From contig NZ_JAERRJ010000005.1 of assembly GCF_016741815.1 (NCBI RefSeq), forward strand, positions 124,001 to 188,000: DNA of 64,000 bases, given 5' to 3'. The notes beneath the pieces are model-generated. The model did no database searches. It was given only the letters and a program-made list of their open reading frames with translations, and had not been told where the DNA came from. Numbering within the stretch: the stretch's first letter is position 1; the number at the start of each line of letters is the position of its first letter. A program made the translations under genes and the position numbers. Source of the DNA: Nocardia acididurans (GTDB lineage Bacteria; Actinomycetota; Actinomycetes; Mycobacteriales; Mycobacteriaceae). This document shows, in pieces, positions 43,054 through 52,919 of the stretch.

Positions 43054-44193
43054 ATGAGCAACACCGCGATCCGCCCCTTCCGCATCGAGATCCCGCAGGC
43101 CGACCTGGACGATCTGAACGAGCGGCTGGCCCGGACCCGCTTCGCGGCGCCGCTGCCGGGGCAGGACTGGGAGCGCGGCGTCCCGGTCGAGTATCTGCGC
43201 GAGCTGACCGAGTACTGGCGCACCGAATTCGATTGGCGGGCGCAGGAAGCCGCGTTGAATGAATTCCCGCAGTTCATTACCGAGATCGACGGACTGGATG
43301 TGCACTTCCTGCACGTGCGCTCGCCGGAGCCGAATGCGTTGCCGCTCATCCTCACGCACGGCTGGCCGAACACGTTCGTGGAATTCGTGAAAACTATCGG
43401 TCTACTCGCGAATCCGCGCACCCATGGACTGGACACCGACATGGCATTCCACGTGGTGGTTCCGTCGGTTCCGGGATTCGCGTTCTCGCAGGCTCCGCGC
43501 GAAGCCGGAATGAAGACAGCGGATGTCGCCCGGATGTGGGTGACGCTGATGGATCGCCTCGGTTACGAGCGCTACGGCGTACAGGGCGGCGATCTGGGCG
43601 CGTATGTGGTGCAGGAGATGGCGATTGCCGCGCCGGACCGGATCGTGGGCGTGCATATCGACGGCGGAATCGGAATACCGACCGCGGCGGATGTGCCCAC
43701 CATGACCCCGGACGAACTCGCGGAGTGGGAGATGATGCAGCAGTGGCAGTCCGGCGTGAACCATCACGTACTGCTGAACCAGGCGCCGCAGACCTTCGCC
43801 GCCGGCTGGTCCGACTCCCCCGCCGGGCTGCTGGCCTGGCTGGTGCACAAGTTCCGCGAGTTCTCCTTCCTGGCGGCGCACGTCGAAGACGCGGTGGAGC
43901 GCGATCTGCTGCTCACCACCATCGCCCTCTACTGGTTCACGAACACCGCCGCGAGCTCGTCGTGGCCGATGTACAACGGCCTCGGCGACAACGGATTCGC
44001 CTGGCCCAAGGGGCAGAAGCTGGTTCCGGTCGGCACCTACGGCGGCGGTTCGGCGCTCATGCTGCGGCTGGCCGAGCGCGATAATGTCATCGTGCATTGG
44101 CCGGAGGGCAATACCGGTAACCACTTCGTGGCCATGGAACTCCCGCAGGCGCATACCGCCGATATCCGCGCATTCTTCGGCAAGCTGAGCTGA
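43054..44193 (+). CDS. Epoxide hydrolase, second paralogue
   Basis: 379 residues with the same architecture as the gene at 25.4 kb: EHN domain (AIRPFRIEIPQADLDDLNERLARTRF), oxyanion HGWPNTFVEFV, nucleophile region GVQGGDLGAYV and a C-terminal catalytic His segment (GNHFVAMELPQAHTADI). The two differ clearly, for example in the central lid, so they are old paralogues rather than a recent duplication. Expression likely depends on the divergent WYL regulator. Confidence 0.9.
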   Translation: MSNTAIRPFRIEIPQADLDDLNERLARTRFAAPLPGQDWERGVPVEYLRELTEYWRTEFDWRAQEAALNEFPQFITEIDGLDVHFLHVRSPEPNALPLILTHGWPNTFVEFVKTIGLLANPRTHGLDTDMAFHVVVPSVPGFAFSQAPREAGMKTADVARMWVTLMDRLGYERYGVQGGDLGAYVVQEMAIAAPDRIVGVHIDGGIGIPTAADVPTMTPDELAEWEMMQQWQSGVNHHVLLNQAPQTFAAGWSDSPAGLLAWLVHKFREFSFLAAHVEDAVERDLLLTTIALYWFTNTAASSSWPMYNGLGDNGFAWPKGQKLVPVGTYGGGSALMLRLAERDNVIVHWPEGNTGNHFVAMELPQAHTADIRAFFGKLS

Positions 44194-44258
44194 GCGTTAC
44201 CGCGGCCTCACAACGCCGAAAATCTCTCGAGCGCAGAATGGCACCGGGTTGTTGAACC

Positions 44259-44292
44259 GGTAGTCACGTTCCAGACATCTGGCGTGACTACC
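44259..44292. repeat. Strong nested hairpin upstream of DUF4254
   Basis: Outer arms GGTAGTCACG (44259-44268) and CGTGACTACC (44283-44292) pair perfectly; the inside contains CCAGACATCTGG, itself an inverted repeat, after a TT bulge. It lies between the epoxide hydrolase stop and the DUF4254 start and could be a terminator or an operator. Confidence 0.6.
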
Positions 44293-44333
44293 GTTCTCGG
44301 AATTCGATCAGCGCGGTAGCAGGAGCACTCGCT

Positions 44334-44756
44334 ATGAGGGAGACTCTTCCAACCAAGAATCAGTTGTTGCAGGCATGCCGGGGAAGCAGCTTCGCACATC
44401 CGCTACTACGGGCCGCCCATGATCTGGCGGAACTACACGAGCGGCGACTGGGAGCGGACCCCGACCAGATTTCCGAATTGGAGGACATCCGAACGGATCT
44501 GGTGCATTCCATCGACATCTGGGTCACCGCACAGCTGCCGCCCAGTCACGGCGCGGCCCGGGTGCACACCGAAACCCTCGGGGCAGTGATAGACCGGCTG
44601 GCCCTGCTCACCGCGCACGCCTTCGCGGCGCTCACCCGGGCATCAGGACAGGAACTCGCCCAGGTGTGGGAGCATCTCGCCGAATTGGCCGTCGGCTACG
44701 AGGATTTGGCGTCCGAGGTGACCACCGGGCGGCGTCGGCTGCCCGGCGGCCACTGA
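44334..44756 (+). CDS. DUF4254-like protein
   Basis: 140 residues, all helical: LPTKNQLLQACRGSSFAHPLLRAAHDLAELHERRLGADP, IDIWVTAQLPPSHGAARVHTETLGAVIDRLALLTAHAF. I match this to the DUF4254 family found widely in actinomycetes and mapped near nucleotide-modifying or glycosyl enzymes; function unknown. An AGGAG Shine-Dalgarno lies 8 bases before the ATG. Convergent with the leucine operon. Confidence 0.65.
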   Translation: MRETLPTKNQLLQACRGSSFAHPLLRAAHDLAELHERRLGADPDQISELEDIRTDLVHSIDIWVTAQLPPSHGAARVHTETLGAVIDRLALLTAHAFAALTRASGQELAQVWEHLAELAVGYEDLASEVTTGRRRLPGGH

Positions 44757-44760
44757 GTGT

Positions 44761-46698
44761 TCAGGATCCCGGAGCGCGCAGGGCCCCGTACCAGTCGAGC
44801 AGTTCCGGGTTGTCGACGGCGGTGCGGGCCACCACCCGGGCGGGGTCCGCGCCCTGGAACAGCTTCTTGATCGGCACCTCGAGCTTCTTGCCGGTGCGGG
44901 TATGCGGGATGCCCGGGGCGGCAATGATTTCGTCGGGGACGTGGCGGGGTGAGACCTCGGTGCGGATGGTGGCGTTGATGCGGGCCTTCAGATCGTCCGT
45001 GAGTTCCGCGCCCGGGGCGAGGGTGACGAACAGGGGCATCCAGTAGCCGCCGTCCGGTTGTTCCGCGCCGATCACCAGGGCTTCGGCGATCTCGGGCAGG
45101 CGTTCCACCGCCTGATAGATGTCGGCGCTGCCCATGCGAATACCGTTGCGGTTCAAGGTGGAATCGGAGCGGCCGTGCACGATTATGCTGCCGTGCCCGG
45201 TGCGGGTGATCCAGTCGCCGTGCCGCCAGACGCCGGGGTACATCTCGAAGTAGGCGTCGCGGTAGCGCGCGCCGTCTTCGTCGTTCCAGAAGCTCACCGG
45301 CATGGACGGCATCGGTTCGGTGATCACCAGTTCGCCGACCTCGCCGTGCACCGGGTGACCGTTCTCGTCCCAAGCGTCCAATGCCACACCGAGATACGGG
45401 GCGGAGAGCTCGCCGGGCCACACGGGGACGGTGCGCACGCCGCCGATGAAGGCCGAGACCACATCGGTGCCGCCGCTGATGGAGGCGACCGGGATGTGCT
45501 CACCCACGTTGTCGCGCAACCACAGTGACGACGACGGCGGCAGCGACGAGCCGGTGATGCCGACCATGCGCAGCGCCGACAGATCATGGTCGGTGCGCGG
45601 GACCGCGCCGGCCTTGGCGCAGGCCAGTACATAGCCGGGGCTGGTGCCCAGCACCGTGGTTCCGGTGCGGGATGCGATGTCCCACAGCGAATCCGGGTTC
45701 GGATAGGCCGGGCTGCCCTCGTAGGTGACGATGGTGGCCCCGGCGAGCAGGCCGGAGACCTGGAAGTTCCACATCATCCAGCTGGGGCTGGTGTACCAGA
45801 AGAAGACGTCGTCCGCGCCGATATCGGTTTGCAGCGCAACGGCTTTCAGGTGTTCGAGGAGCACGCCGCCGTGGCCGTGCACGATGCCCTTGGGCTTGCC
45901 GGTGGTGCCGGAGGAGTACAGCACCCACAGCGGATGGTCGAAAGCGACCTGCTCGGTGACGAGTTCGGCGTCCGGCACCGGGGTGAGGGAATCCCAGCCG
46001 ATGCTGTCGGGTACGGTGCCGCCGAGCCGTCGCACCACGAAAGTGGCACGCAGCGAGGGCAATCCCGCGCGCAGGGCGGCAATGTCGGCGGTCTTGTCGT
46101 GCGTCTTGCCGCCGAAGCGGTAGCCGTCGGCGGTGATCAGCGCCTTGGGTTCCAGCTGGCCGAGGCGGTCCAGCGCGGCCTGGGCGGAATAGTCCTGGCC
46201 GCAGGCGCTCCAGAGCGCGCCCAGGCTGGCGGTCGCCAGGAAGGCGACGACGGCCTCGGGAATATTCGGCAGATACCCGGCGACCCGGTCACCCGGGCCG
46301 ACGCCCAGTGCGCGCAGGGCATCCGCCACCGCGACGGTCTCGGCCCGCAGTGCGGCCCAGGAGATCTCGTCGATCGCACCGCTCTCGTGCACCACGCGAA
46401 GGGCGGGCCGATCCGCGCGTTCCTGCCGGAACACCTGCTCGGCGTAGTTCAGCCGGGTGCCCGGGAACCACTGTGCGCCGGGCATATCCGCCGACGCCAG
46501 CACCTGCTCACCCCGCTCGCCGAGATCGAAGTAGTCCCAGAGAGCACCCCAGAAGCCGGGCAGGTCGTCCACCGACCACTGCCACAGCGTCTGATAGTCC
46601 GGCGCGGAGATACCGGTTCGCTTCTCCACGAACCGCGCGAAATCGGTGACCCGCGCTGTTGCCAGATCGGCCTCGGTCGGCACCCACTGTGGTTCCAT
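44761..46698 (-). CDS. Acetoacetyl-CoA synthetase
   Basis: 645 residues, ANL superfamily. The ATP motif SSGTTGKPKGIVHGHGG, the adenylation RMGSADIYQ region, and the conserved Lys in SGxx context near the C-terminus are visible, with an overall length typical of acetoacetate-CoA ligase. It activates acetoacetate, the end-product of leucine breakdown, to acetoacetyl-CoA. An AGGAGG Shine-Dalgarno sits 7 bases before the ATG. It replaces the scoA/scoB transferase found in the M. tuberculosis operon. Last gene of this leucine operon. Confidence 0.9.
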   Translation of the reverse strand: MEPQWVPTEADLATARVTDFARFVEKRTGISAPDYQTLWQWSVDDLPGFWGALWDYFDLGERGEQVLASADMPGAQWFPGTRLNYAEQVFRQERADRPALRVVHESGAIDEISWAALRAETVAVADALRALGVGPGDRVAGYLPNIPEAVVAFLATASLGALWSACGQDYSAQAALDRLGQLEPKALITADGYRFGGKTHDKTADIAALRAGLPSLRATFVVRRLGGTVPDSIGWDSLTPVPDAELVTEQVAFDHPLWVLYSSGTTGKPKGIVHGHGGVLLEHLKAVALQTDIGADDVFFWYTSPSWMMWNFQVSGLLAGATIVTYEGSPAYPNPDSLWDIASRTGTTVLGTSPGYVLACAKAGAVPRTDHDLSALRMVGITGSSLPPSSSLWLRDNVGEHIPVASISGGTDVVSAFIGGVRTVPVWPGELSAPYLGVALDAWDENGHPVHGEVGELVITEPMPSMPVSFWNDEDGARYRDAYFEMYPGVWRHGDWITRTGHGSIIVHGRSDSTLNRNGIRMGSADIYQAVERLPEIAEALVIGAEQPDGGYWMPLFVTLAPGAELTDDLKARINATIRTEVSPRHVPDEIIAAPGIPHTRTGKKLEVPIKKLFQGADPARVVARTAVDNPELLDWYGALRAPGS

Positions 46699-46709
46699 CG
46701 CATTACCTC

Positions 46710-47525
46710 CTACGACGCGAAACCCGCGCGCTGCACGATCCGCTCGGCATGCCGGATGACCGGCATATCCACCATCCGGCCCTCGAAGGTGAAGACACCC
46801 CGGTGATTCGGCACCTCGGCGAGCAGCCGCTGCGCCCAGTCGACCTCTGTGGGCGCGGGTGCGTAGGCGCGGCGGATGACCGGGACCTGATTCGGGTGGA
46901 TGGCCACCTTGGCATCGAATCCGACCGCCACGGCGTCGAGGGATTCCTCGGCCAGGCCGTCGAGATCCGGAATGTTCAGGAATACCGAATCGAGCGCGAA
47001 CTTCCCGTATGCCTTGGCGGCGAGCAGGGATTGGGACCGCACGTGCCGGGCCACATCCCGATAGCCGCCGTCGGCGTGCCGGCTGGAATTGCCACCGAGC
47101 GCCGCGACCAGATCCTCCGCGCCCCACATGACGCCGATGGCATTGCGCGCCATGACCGCCCGGCCCACCGCCATCGCACCCAGCGGGGATTCGATGAGTG
47201 CGATCACCTCGTAGTCCGCCAGTCGCGTGATCTGCTCGGCGGATTCGCATTTGGGCAGCATGATGCGGCGGTATTCGGTGCGCACCAGGGCGTCCAGGTC
47301 CAGCATGTGATCCAGGGTGCCCGCCGCGTTCACGCGGATGACGGTGCGTTCCGGATCCATCGGGGTGGCGATCAACGCCTGCCGGGCCGCGGGCTTATCC
47401 GCCTCGGCCACACCGTCTTCCAGGTCGATGATCACGACATCGGCCGCGTCGAGGGCTTTGCCGTAGCGCTCGGGGCGATCGGCCGGGCAGAAAAGCCATG
47501 CGGGGCCGGACATTTCCCAGTTCAT
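46710..47525 (-). CDS. CitE-like (HpcH/HpaI family) beta-hydroxyacyl-CoA lyase
   Basis: 271 residues of the HpcH/HpaI aldolase fold, CitE-like branch. FCPADRPERYGKALDAADVVIIDLEDGV carries the metal Asp/Glu and the base; GAEDLVAALGG and IHPNQVPVIRRAYAP form the rest of the site. The M. tuberculosis counterpart in the same operon position (Rv2498c) is a citramalyl-CoA/HMG-CoA lyase of leucine catabolism and itaconate breakdown, so the same function is likely here. It overlaps the MaoC gene by 4 bases and precedes acetoacetyl-CoA synthetase by 11 bases. Confidence 0.85.
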   Translation of the reverse strand: MNWEMSGPAWLFCPADRPERYGKALDAADVVIIDLEDGVAEADKPAARQALIATPMDPERTVIRVNAAGTLDHMLDLDALVRTEYRRIMLPKCESAEQITRLADYEVIALIESPLGAMAVGRAVMARNAIGVMWGAEDLVAALGGNSSRHADGGYRDVARHVRSQSLLAAKAYGKFALDSVFLNIPDLDGLAEESLDAVAVGFDAKVAIHPNQVPVIRRAYAPAPTEVDWAQRLLAEVPNHRGVFTFEGRMVDMPVIRHAERIVQRAGFAS

Positions 47526-48025
47526 GCGGATACCGACGGCGAGCCGTCCATCGGGGACCGTCGAACCAGGGTTTTGCGGACAGCGGTGGCGACGATATCG
47601 CCGTGCTGATTCCGGCCGGTGTGCGCGAATGTCACGATGCCCTCCCCGGGCCTGCTCTTGGATTCCCGGAGGTCCGTGACCACGGTTTCCGCGTACAGCG
47701 TGTCACCGTGGAACAGCGGTTTCGGGAAAGCGATGTCGGAGAACCCGAGATTGGCCACGATGGTGCCCTGCGTCAACTGCGCGACGGACAGGCCCACCAG
47801 CGTCGAGAGCGTGAACATGGAATTCACCAGACGCTGATGGAACGGCGGCAGGGCATCGGAGAACGCGGCATCCAGATGCAATGCCTGCGTATTCATGGTC
47901 AAAGTCGTGAACAGCACATTGTCGGCCTCGGTGATGGTGCGGCCGGGCCGGTGTTCGTAGATCACGCCGATCTCGAACTCCTCGAACCACAGGCCGCGTT
48001 GCACGACGCGTCGTGTCTCGGTCAC
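47522..48025 (-). CDS. MaoC-like hydratase/dehydratase
   Basis: 167 residues with the hotdog-fold MaoC pattern: FEIGVIYEHRPGRTITEADNVLFTTLTMNTQALHLDAAFS, the hydratase 2 motif with the Asp-x4-His-like pair; later FHGDTLYAETVVTD. It should hydrate or dehydrate an enoyl-CoA intermediate. Rv2499c occupies the same position in the mycobacterial operon. ATGA overlaps with both neighbours. Confidence 0.87.
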   Translation of the reverse strand: MTETRRVVQRGLWFEEFEIGVIYEHRPGRTITEADNVLFTTLTMNTQALHLDAAFSDALPPFHQRLVNSMFTLSTLVGLSVAQLTQGTIVANLGFSDIAFPKPLFHGDTLYAETVVTDLRESKSRPGEGIVTFAHTGRNQHGDIVATAVRKTLVRRSPMDGSPSVSA

Positions 48026-49182
48026 AGGCCGAGCTCCCGACCGATCAGCATCAACTGCACCTCCGTGGTGCCCTCACCGATTTCCAGGATCTTGCTGTCG
48101 CGATAGTGCCGCGCCACAGCATATTCGTTCATGAAGCCGTAGCCGCCGAAAATCTGGGTGGCGTCACGGGCATTGTCCATCGCCGCCTCGCTGGCCACGA
48201 GTTTCGCGATGGCGGCCTGCTTCTTGAACGGCTTGCCGGACAGCATGAGCGCGGCCGCGTCGTAGTAGGCGGTGCGGGCGGCGTGCGCGCGGGCCTCCAT
48301 GCGTGCGATCTTGAAGGCGATGGCCTGGTTGGCGCCGATGGGGCGGCCGAACGCCTCGCGCTCCTTCGAATAGCGGACGCTCTCGTCCACGCAGCCCTGG
48401 GCCGCGCCCACCGACAGCGCGGCGATGGCGATGCGGCCCTCGTCCAGGATGCGCAGGAAGTTCGCGTAGCCGCGACCCTGCTCACCCAGCAGGTTCTCGG
48501 CGGGGACACGGACATCGGTGAAGCTCAGCGGATGCGTGTCCGAGGCATTCCAGCCGACCTTGTTGTAGGCGGGCTCGGCCACGAATCCGGGGGTGTCGGT
48601 GGGCACCAGGATGGTCGAGATCTGCTTCTTGCCATCCGCGGCGCCGGTGACGGCGGTAACCGTGACCAGACGGGTGATATCGGTGCCGGAGTTGGTGATG
48701 AACTGCTTGGAGCCGTTGATGACCCAGGTGTCGCCGTCCAGCACGGCGGTGGTGCGGGTGCCGCCCGCGTCACTGCCCGCGCCCGGTTCGGTGAGTCCGA
48801 AGGCGGCCAGGGCGCGGCCGCTGGTCAGCTGGGGCAGCCACTCCTGCTTCTGCTTGTCGTTGCCGAAGCGGTAGACGGGCATGGCGCCCAGGGAGACACC
48901 GGCCTCCAGGGTGATGGCCACGGACTGGTCGACCTTGCCGAGTTCCTCGAGGGCCAGGCAGAGGGCGAAGTAGTCGCCGCCCATACCGCCGAACTCCTCC
49001 GGGAACGGCAGGCCGAACAGGCCCATATCGGCCATGCCCGCGACGACCTCGTACGGGAAGGAATGCTCGGCGTCATGTTTGGCGGCGACCGGGGCCACCA
49101 CCTGGTTGGCGAAATCGCGCACGGTGAGGGCGAGTTCGCGGTACTCGTCGGGGAGCTGTCCGGTGGACAGGAAGTCGGTCAT
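48022..49182 (-). CDS. Acyl-CoA dehydrogenase (FadE19-like, isovaleryl-CoA type)
   Basis: 386 residues of the acyl-CoA dehydrogenase fold with full helical N-domain, central beta domain (AFGLTEPGAGSDAGG and the FITNSGTDITRLVTV FAD-binding strands) and C-domain (QIFGGYGFMNEYAVARHYRDSKILEIGEGTTEVQLMLIGRELGL, the Arg-Asp and Gly-Thr FAD-contact pattern). By position it equals Rv2500c/FadE19 and would oxidise a branched acyl-CoA such as isovaleryl-CoA in the leucine route. ATGA overlap with MaoC and 37 bases from accA1. Confidence 0.9.
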   Translation of the reverse strand: MTDFLSTGQLPDEYRELALTVRDFANQVVAPVAAKHDAEHSFPYEVVAGMADMGLFGLPFPEEFGGMGGDYFALCLALEELGKVDQSVAITLEAGVSLGAMPVYRFGNDKQKQEWLPQLTSGRALAAFGLTEPGAGSDAGGTRTTAVLDGDTWVINGSKQFITNSGTDITRLVTVTAVTGAADGKKQISTILVPTDTPGFVAEPAYNKVGWNASDTHPLSFTDVRVPAENLLGEQGRGYANFLRILDEGRIAIAALSVGAAQGCVDESVRYSKEREAFGRPIGANQAIAFKIARMEARAHAARTAYYDAAALMLSGKPFKKQAAIAKLVASEAAMDNARDATQIFGGYGFMNEYAVARHYRDSKILEIGEGTTEVQLMLIGRELGL

Positions 49183-49219
49183 GTCGAGTCCTAGCTCTGG
49201 TCGGAGTGACGGGAGTGGT

Positions 49220-51235
49220 TCAGTTCTCGTCGGCAGTCGGTTCGGCGATGATGCGGGCCAGCGGTTGTTCGAGCTTCACCTGCGCGCCGGGTTCGACCAG
49301 CACCTCGACCCGTCCGCCCACGGGTGCGGTGAGGGTGTGCTCCATCTTCATGGCCTCGACGACCACGATCGGTGCTCCGGCGTCAACCAGGTCACCGGAT
49401 TTCGCGGGCGTGGCGATGATGGAACCCGGCATGGGGCTGAGGATTTCGGCATCGCCCTCGTGGACGCCGCCGCCGCGGATATCGGCTTCGGCGACCTCAC
49501 GCAGCAGGGCCACGCCGGAGAAGTCGGCCACCCAGATCTGGCCCGGCTGTGCCGCGACACGGAAGCGGGTGCGCAGGCCGTCGAGTGTCAGGGTGAGCCA
49601 CTCACCATCGAGTTCGGCTGCGGCGGAGTGCTTTTCACCGCCCTCGAGCCAGACCGCCGCCCGGTCCGGGGTGCCGGTGAAAGACACGTGCGAGGTGCGG
49701 TCGCCGCCGGTGAGCCGGAATGCGGTGGGCGCGTGCGCACCCACACGCCAGCCGTTCGGAATCGACCACGGGTCGGTGGTTTCGGCGGGCCACTGCCGCA
49801 GCCACAGCAGGGCGGCCGCCGCGATGAACTGCGCGTCCGTGACCGGCGCGGGCGCGAAGTCGACCGCGCGGCGGTCCAGCAGGCCGGTATCGAGCGCTCC
49901 GGCCCGGACATCGGCGTCCGCGAGCAGGAAGCGCAGGAAATCGGTATTGATCCGGACGCCGAGCACCTGCGTATCCCGCAGGGCCGCATCGAGTTTGGCG
50001 AGGGCACCGGCGCGGTCGGGGGCGTAGGCGATGACCTTGGACAGCATGGGGTCGTAGTCGGTGCCCACCACGGTGCCCGCGCGCAGGCCCGAATCCACCC
50101 GGATGCCCGCGCCCTCCGGTTCGGCCAGCGCCAGCACGGTGCCGCCGGCGGGCAGGAAGTCGCGGCCGGGATCCTCGGCGTACACCCGGGCTTCGACGGC
50201 GTGGCCGGTGAGGCGGATGTCCTCCTGGTTCACCGACAGTTTCTGCCCGGCGGCGATGCGCACCTGGCATTCCACCAGATCCACGCCGGTCACCATCTCG
50301 GTCACCGGGTGTTCCACCTGGAGGCGGGTGTTCATCTCCATGAAGAAGAATTCGTCCGGCTTGTCGGCGGAGACGATGAATTCGACGGTGCCCGCGCCGA
50401 CGTAGTCGACGCTGCGGGCCGTATTGCAGGCCGCCGCACCGATTTTCGCGCGGGTCTTGGCATCGAGCAGCGGTGAGGGCGCTTCCTCGATCACCTTCTG
50501 ATGGCGTCGTTGCAGACTGCATTCGCGCTCGCCCAGATGCAGCACATGGCCGAATCCGTCGGCGAGCACCTGCACCTCGATATGGCGGGGACGGCTGACG
50601 AAGCGCTCCAGGAACAGGGTGTCGTCACCGAAGGCGGAGGCCGCCTCGCGACGGGCACTGACCAGGGCATCTGCCAGCAGGGCCGGATCGTCCACCCGGC
50701 GCATCCCCTTGCCGCCGCCACCGGCGGACGGTTTCACCAGTACCGGATAGCCGATTTCGGTTGCGGCCTCGATCAATTCGGCATCCGTGAGACCCGGGCG
50801 CGCGATGCCCGGCACCACCGGCACCCCATAGGCCGACACCGCGTTCTTCGCCGCGATCTTGTCGCCCATGATCTCGATGGCCCGCGACGGCGGACCCATG
50901 AAGACGATGCCCGCCTCCTCCAGCGCCGCCGCGAAAGCCGGGTTCTCCGAAAGGAATCCGTACCCCGGGTGTACCGCCTGCGCACCGGATTTCACCGCCG
51001 CGTCCACCACCTTGCGGATATCCAGGTAGGACTCACGGGCCGCGGCGGGGCCGAGGCGCACGGCGGTATCGGCCTCCCGCACGTGGCGGGCATCGGCGTC
51101 GGCATCGCTGTAGACGGCCACGGAGCGAATTCCCATAGCACGCAGGGTGCGAATGACGCGGACCGCGATCTCGCCGCGATTGGCCACCAGCACGGTGTCG
51201 AAGGCGACGGGGTGTGCTTTGTTCATCATTGCCAT
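49220..51235 (-). CDS. accA1: Acyl-CoA carboxylase alpha subunit (biotin carboxylase-BCCP)
   Basis: 671 residues. Biotin carboxylase N-terminal ([13 protein letters not shown]), ATP-grasp ([14 protein letters not shown]) and C-terminal domains, then a BCCP domain whose EAMKMEH motif holds the biotinylated Lys630. It carboxylates biotin, passing CO2 to the AccD1 subunit; the pair is the methylcrotonyl-CoA carboxylase of leucine degradation. Its start overlaps the accD1 stop (TGATG). It is the only biotin carboxylase in the window and therefore a conceivable partner for the stripped carboxyltransferase at 21.5 kb. Confidence 0.93.
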   Translation of the reverse strand: MAMMNKAHPVAFDTVLVANRGEIAVRVIRTLRAMGIRSVAVYSDADADARHVREADTAVRLGPAAARESYLDIRKVVDAAVKSGAQAVHPGYGFLSENPAFAAALEEAGIVFMGPPSRAIEIMGDKIAAKNAVSAYGVPVVPGIARPGLTDAELIEAATEIGYPVLVKPSAGGGGKGMRRVDDPALLADALVSARREAASAFGDDTLFLERFVSRPRHIEVQVLADGFGHVLHLGERECSLQRRHQKVIEEAPSPLLDAKTRAKIGAAACNTARSVDYVGAGTVEFIVSADKPDEFFFMEMNTRLQVEHPVTEMVTGVDLVECQVRIAAGQKLSVNQEDIRLTGHAVEARVYAEDPGRDFLPAGGTVLALAEPEGAGIRVDSGLRAGTVVGTDYDPMLSKVIAYAPDRAGALAKLDAALRDTQVLGVRINTDFLRFLLADADVRAGALDTGLLDRRAVDFAPAPVTDAQFIAAAALLWLRQWPAETTDPWSIPNGWRVGAHAPTAFRLTGGDRTSHVSFTGTPDRAAVWLEGGEKHSAAAELDGEWLTLTLDGLRTRFRVAAQPGQIWVADFSGVALLREVAEADIRGGGVHEGDAEILSPMPGSIIATPAKSGDLVDAGAPIVVVEAMKMEHTLTAPVGGRVEVLVEPGAQVKLEQPLARIIAEPTADEN

Positions 51236-52821
51236 CACATCCGGAAGACGCCGTAGGAAACGGGTTCGAGAGGGGCCTGCGCGCAGGCCGAGAGAGCCAG
51301 GCCGACAACGGTTCTGGTGTCGGCGGGGTCGATGACGCCGTCGTCCCACAGGCGGGCCGTGGAGTAGTACGGGTTGCCCTGGGCCTCGTACTGGTCGCGG
51401 ATGGGGGCCTTGAAGGCTTCCTGATCCTCGGCGGACCACGGCTTGCCGTTGCCGTCGAGTTGATCGCCGCGCACGGTGGCCAGCACCGAGGCGGCCTGCT
51501 CGCCGCCCATGACCGAGATGCGGGCATTCGGCCACATCCACAGGAAGCGGGGAGAATACGCGCGGCCGCACATGGAGTAGTTGCCCGCGCCGTAGGAGCC
51601 GCCGATGACGACGGTGAGTTTCGGGACGCGGGCGCAGGCGACGGCGGTGACCATTTTCGCGCCGTGTTTGGCGATGCCGCCCGCCTCGTAGTCGCGGCCG
51701 ACCATGAAGCCGGTGATGTTCTGCAGGAACAGCAGCGGAATCTTGCGCTTGTCGCACAGTTCGATGAAATGTGCGCCCTTCATGGCGGATTCGGCGAACA
51801 GCACGCCGTTGTTGGCGACGATGCCGACCGGGTGGCCGTGAATGTGCGCGAATCCGGTGACAAGGGTTTTGCCGTATTCGGCTTTGAATTCCTGGAATTC
51901 GCCGCCGTCCACCATGCGGGTGACGACCTCGCGGACGTCGTAGGGGGTGCGCAGATCCACCGGGACGATGTCGTACAGCTCTTCCTGCGGCGCAATGGGA
52001 TCCACCGTGGGGCGAATGTCCCAGGGCGTGGGGTTCTTGGGGCCGAGCGTGGCGATGATATTGCGCACGATGCGCAGCGCGTCCTGATCGCTCTCCGCGA
52101 GGTGATCGGTGACACCGGAAGTGCGCGAATGCAATTCGCCGCCGCCCAGTTCCTCGGCCGTCACCACCTCGCCGGTGGCGGCCTTCACCAGCGGCGGGCC
52201 GCCCAGGAAGATGGTGCCCTGATTGCGGACGATCACCGTCTCGTCGCTCATGGCGGGTACGTACGCGCCGCCGGCGGTGCAGGAACCCAGTACGGCGGAG
52301 ATCTGCGCGATGCCCCGGGCGCTCATATTCGCCTGGTTGAAGAAGATCCGCCCGAAATGCTCGCGGTCGGGGAAGACCTCGTCCTGGCGCGGCAGGTACG
52401 CGCCGCCGGAGTCCACGAGGTAGATGCAGGGCAGATTGTTCTGCAGCGCCACCTCCTGGGCGCGCAGATGCTTCTTGACCGTCATCGGGTAGTAGGTGCC
52501 GCCCTTGACCGTCGCGTCGTTCGCGACGATCACGCATTCGCGGCCCGACACCCGGCCGACGCCGCCGATGACACCCGCCCCCGGGCATTCGTCGTCGTAC
52601 ATCCCGTCGGCGGCCAGCGGCGACAGCTCCAGAAACGGCGACCCCGGATCGAGCAGCTGATCCACCCGCTCCCGCGGCAGCAGCTTCCCCCGCGCCACAT
52701 GCCGTTCCCGAGCTTTCTCCGGCCCACCCAGCGCACTGACCGCCAGCTTCTCCCGTAGCTGGTCGACCAGCGCCAGATGCGCCTCCCGGTTACCGGCGCG
52801 CGCGCCCGCAGTCACCGTCAT
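51235..52821 (-). CDS. accD1: Acyl-CoA carboxylase beta subunit (carboxyltransferase)
   Basis: 528 residues of the crotonase-fold carboxyltransferase. The CoA and biotin sites lie in the two halves: [44 protein letters not shown], then [28 protein letters not shown] and [20 protein letters not shown]. This matches AccD1/MCC-beta, the carboxyltransferase acting on 3-methylcrotonyl-CoA in leucine degradation. It is the first gene of the operon, reading away from the BkaR-like regulator. Confidence 0.93.
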   Translation of the reverse strand: MTVTAGARAGNREAHLALVDQLREKLAVSALGGPEKARERHVARGKLLPRERVDQLLDPGSPFLELSPLAADGMYDDECPGAGVIGGVGRVSGRECVIVANDATVKGGTYYPMTVKKHLRAQEVALQNNLPCIYLVDSGGAYLPRQDEVFPDREHFGRIFFNQANMSARGIAQISAVLGSCTAGGAYVPAMSDETVIVRNQGTIFLGGPPLVKAATGEVVTAEELGGGELHSRTSGVTDHLAESDQDALRIVRNIIATLGPKNPTPWDIRPTVDPIAPQEELYDIVPVDLRTPYDVREVVTRMVDGGEFQEFKAEYGKTLVTGFAHIHGHPVGIVANNGVLFAESAMKGAHFIELCDKRKIPLLFLQNITGFMVGRDYEAGGIAKHGAKMVTAVACARVPKLTVVIGGSYGAGNYSMCGRAYSPRFLWMWPNARISVMGGEQAASVLATVRGDQLDGNGKPWSAEDQEAFKAPIRDQYEAQGNPYYSTARLWDDGVIDPADTRTVVGLALSACAQAPLEPVSYGVFRM

Positions 52822-52844
52822 CGCTTCGCCATCCTGCTCGCTCG

Positions 52845-52886
52845 GTTAATCACCAATAACTGGAAAATAAGATAATCTTCACTAAC
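52845..52886. promoter_or_regulatory. Tandem operator-like sites in the acc/TetR promoter
   Basis: GTTAATCACCAATAAC (52845-52860) and GATAATCTTCACTAAC (52871-52886) match at 12 of 16 positions; the first is an imperfect palindrome with GTTA/TAAC arms. They sit in the divergent promoter of accD1 and the TetR gene. Probable BkaR-type operators. Confidence 0.6.
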
Positions 52887-52919
52887 TGAGTTGTCCAGAA
52901 CCGATGAAGGGAGCCCCCG

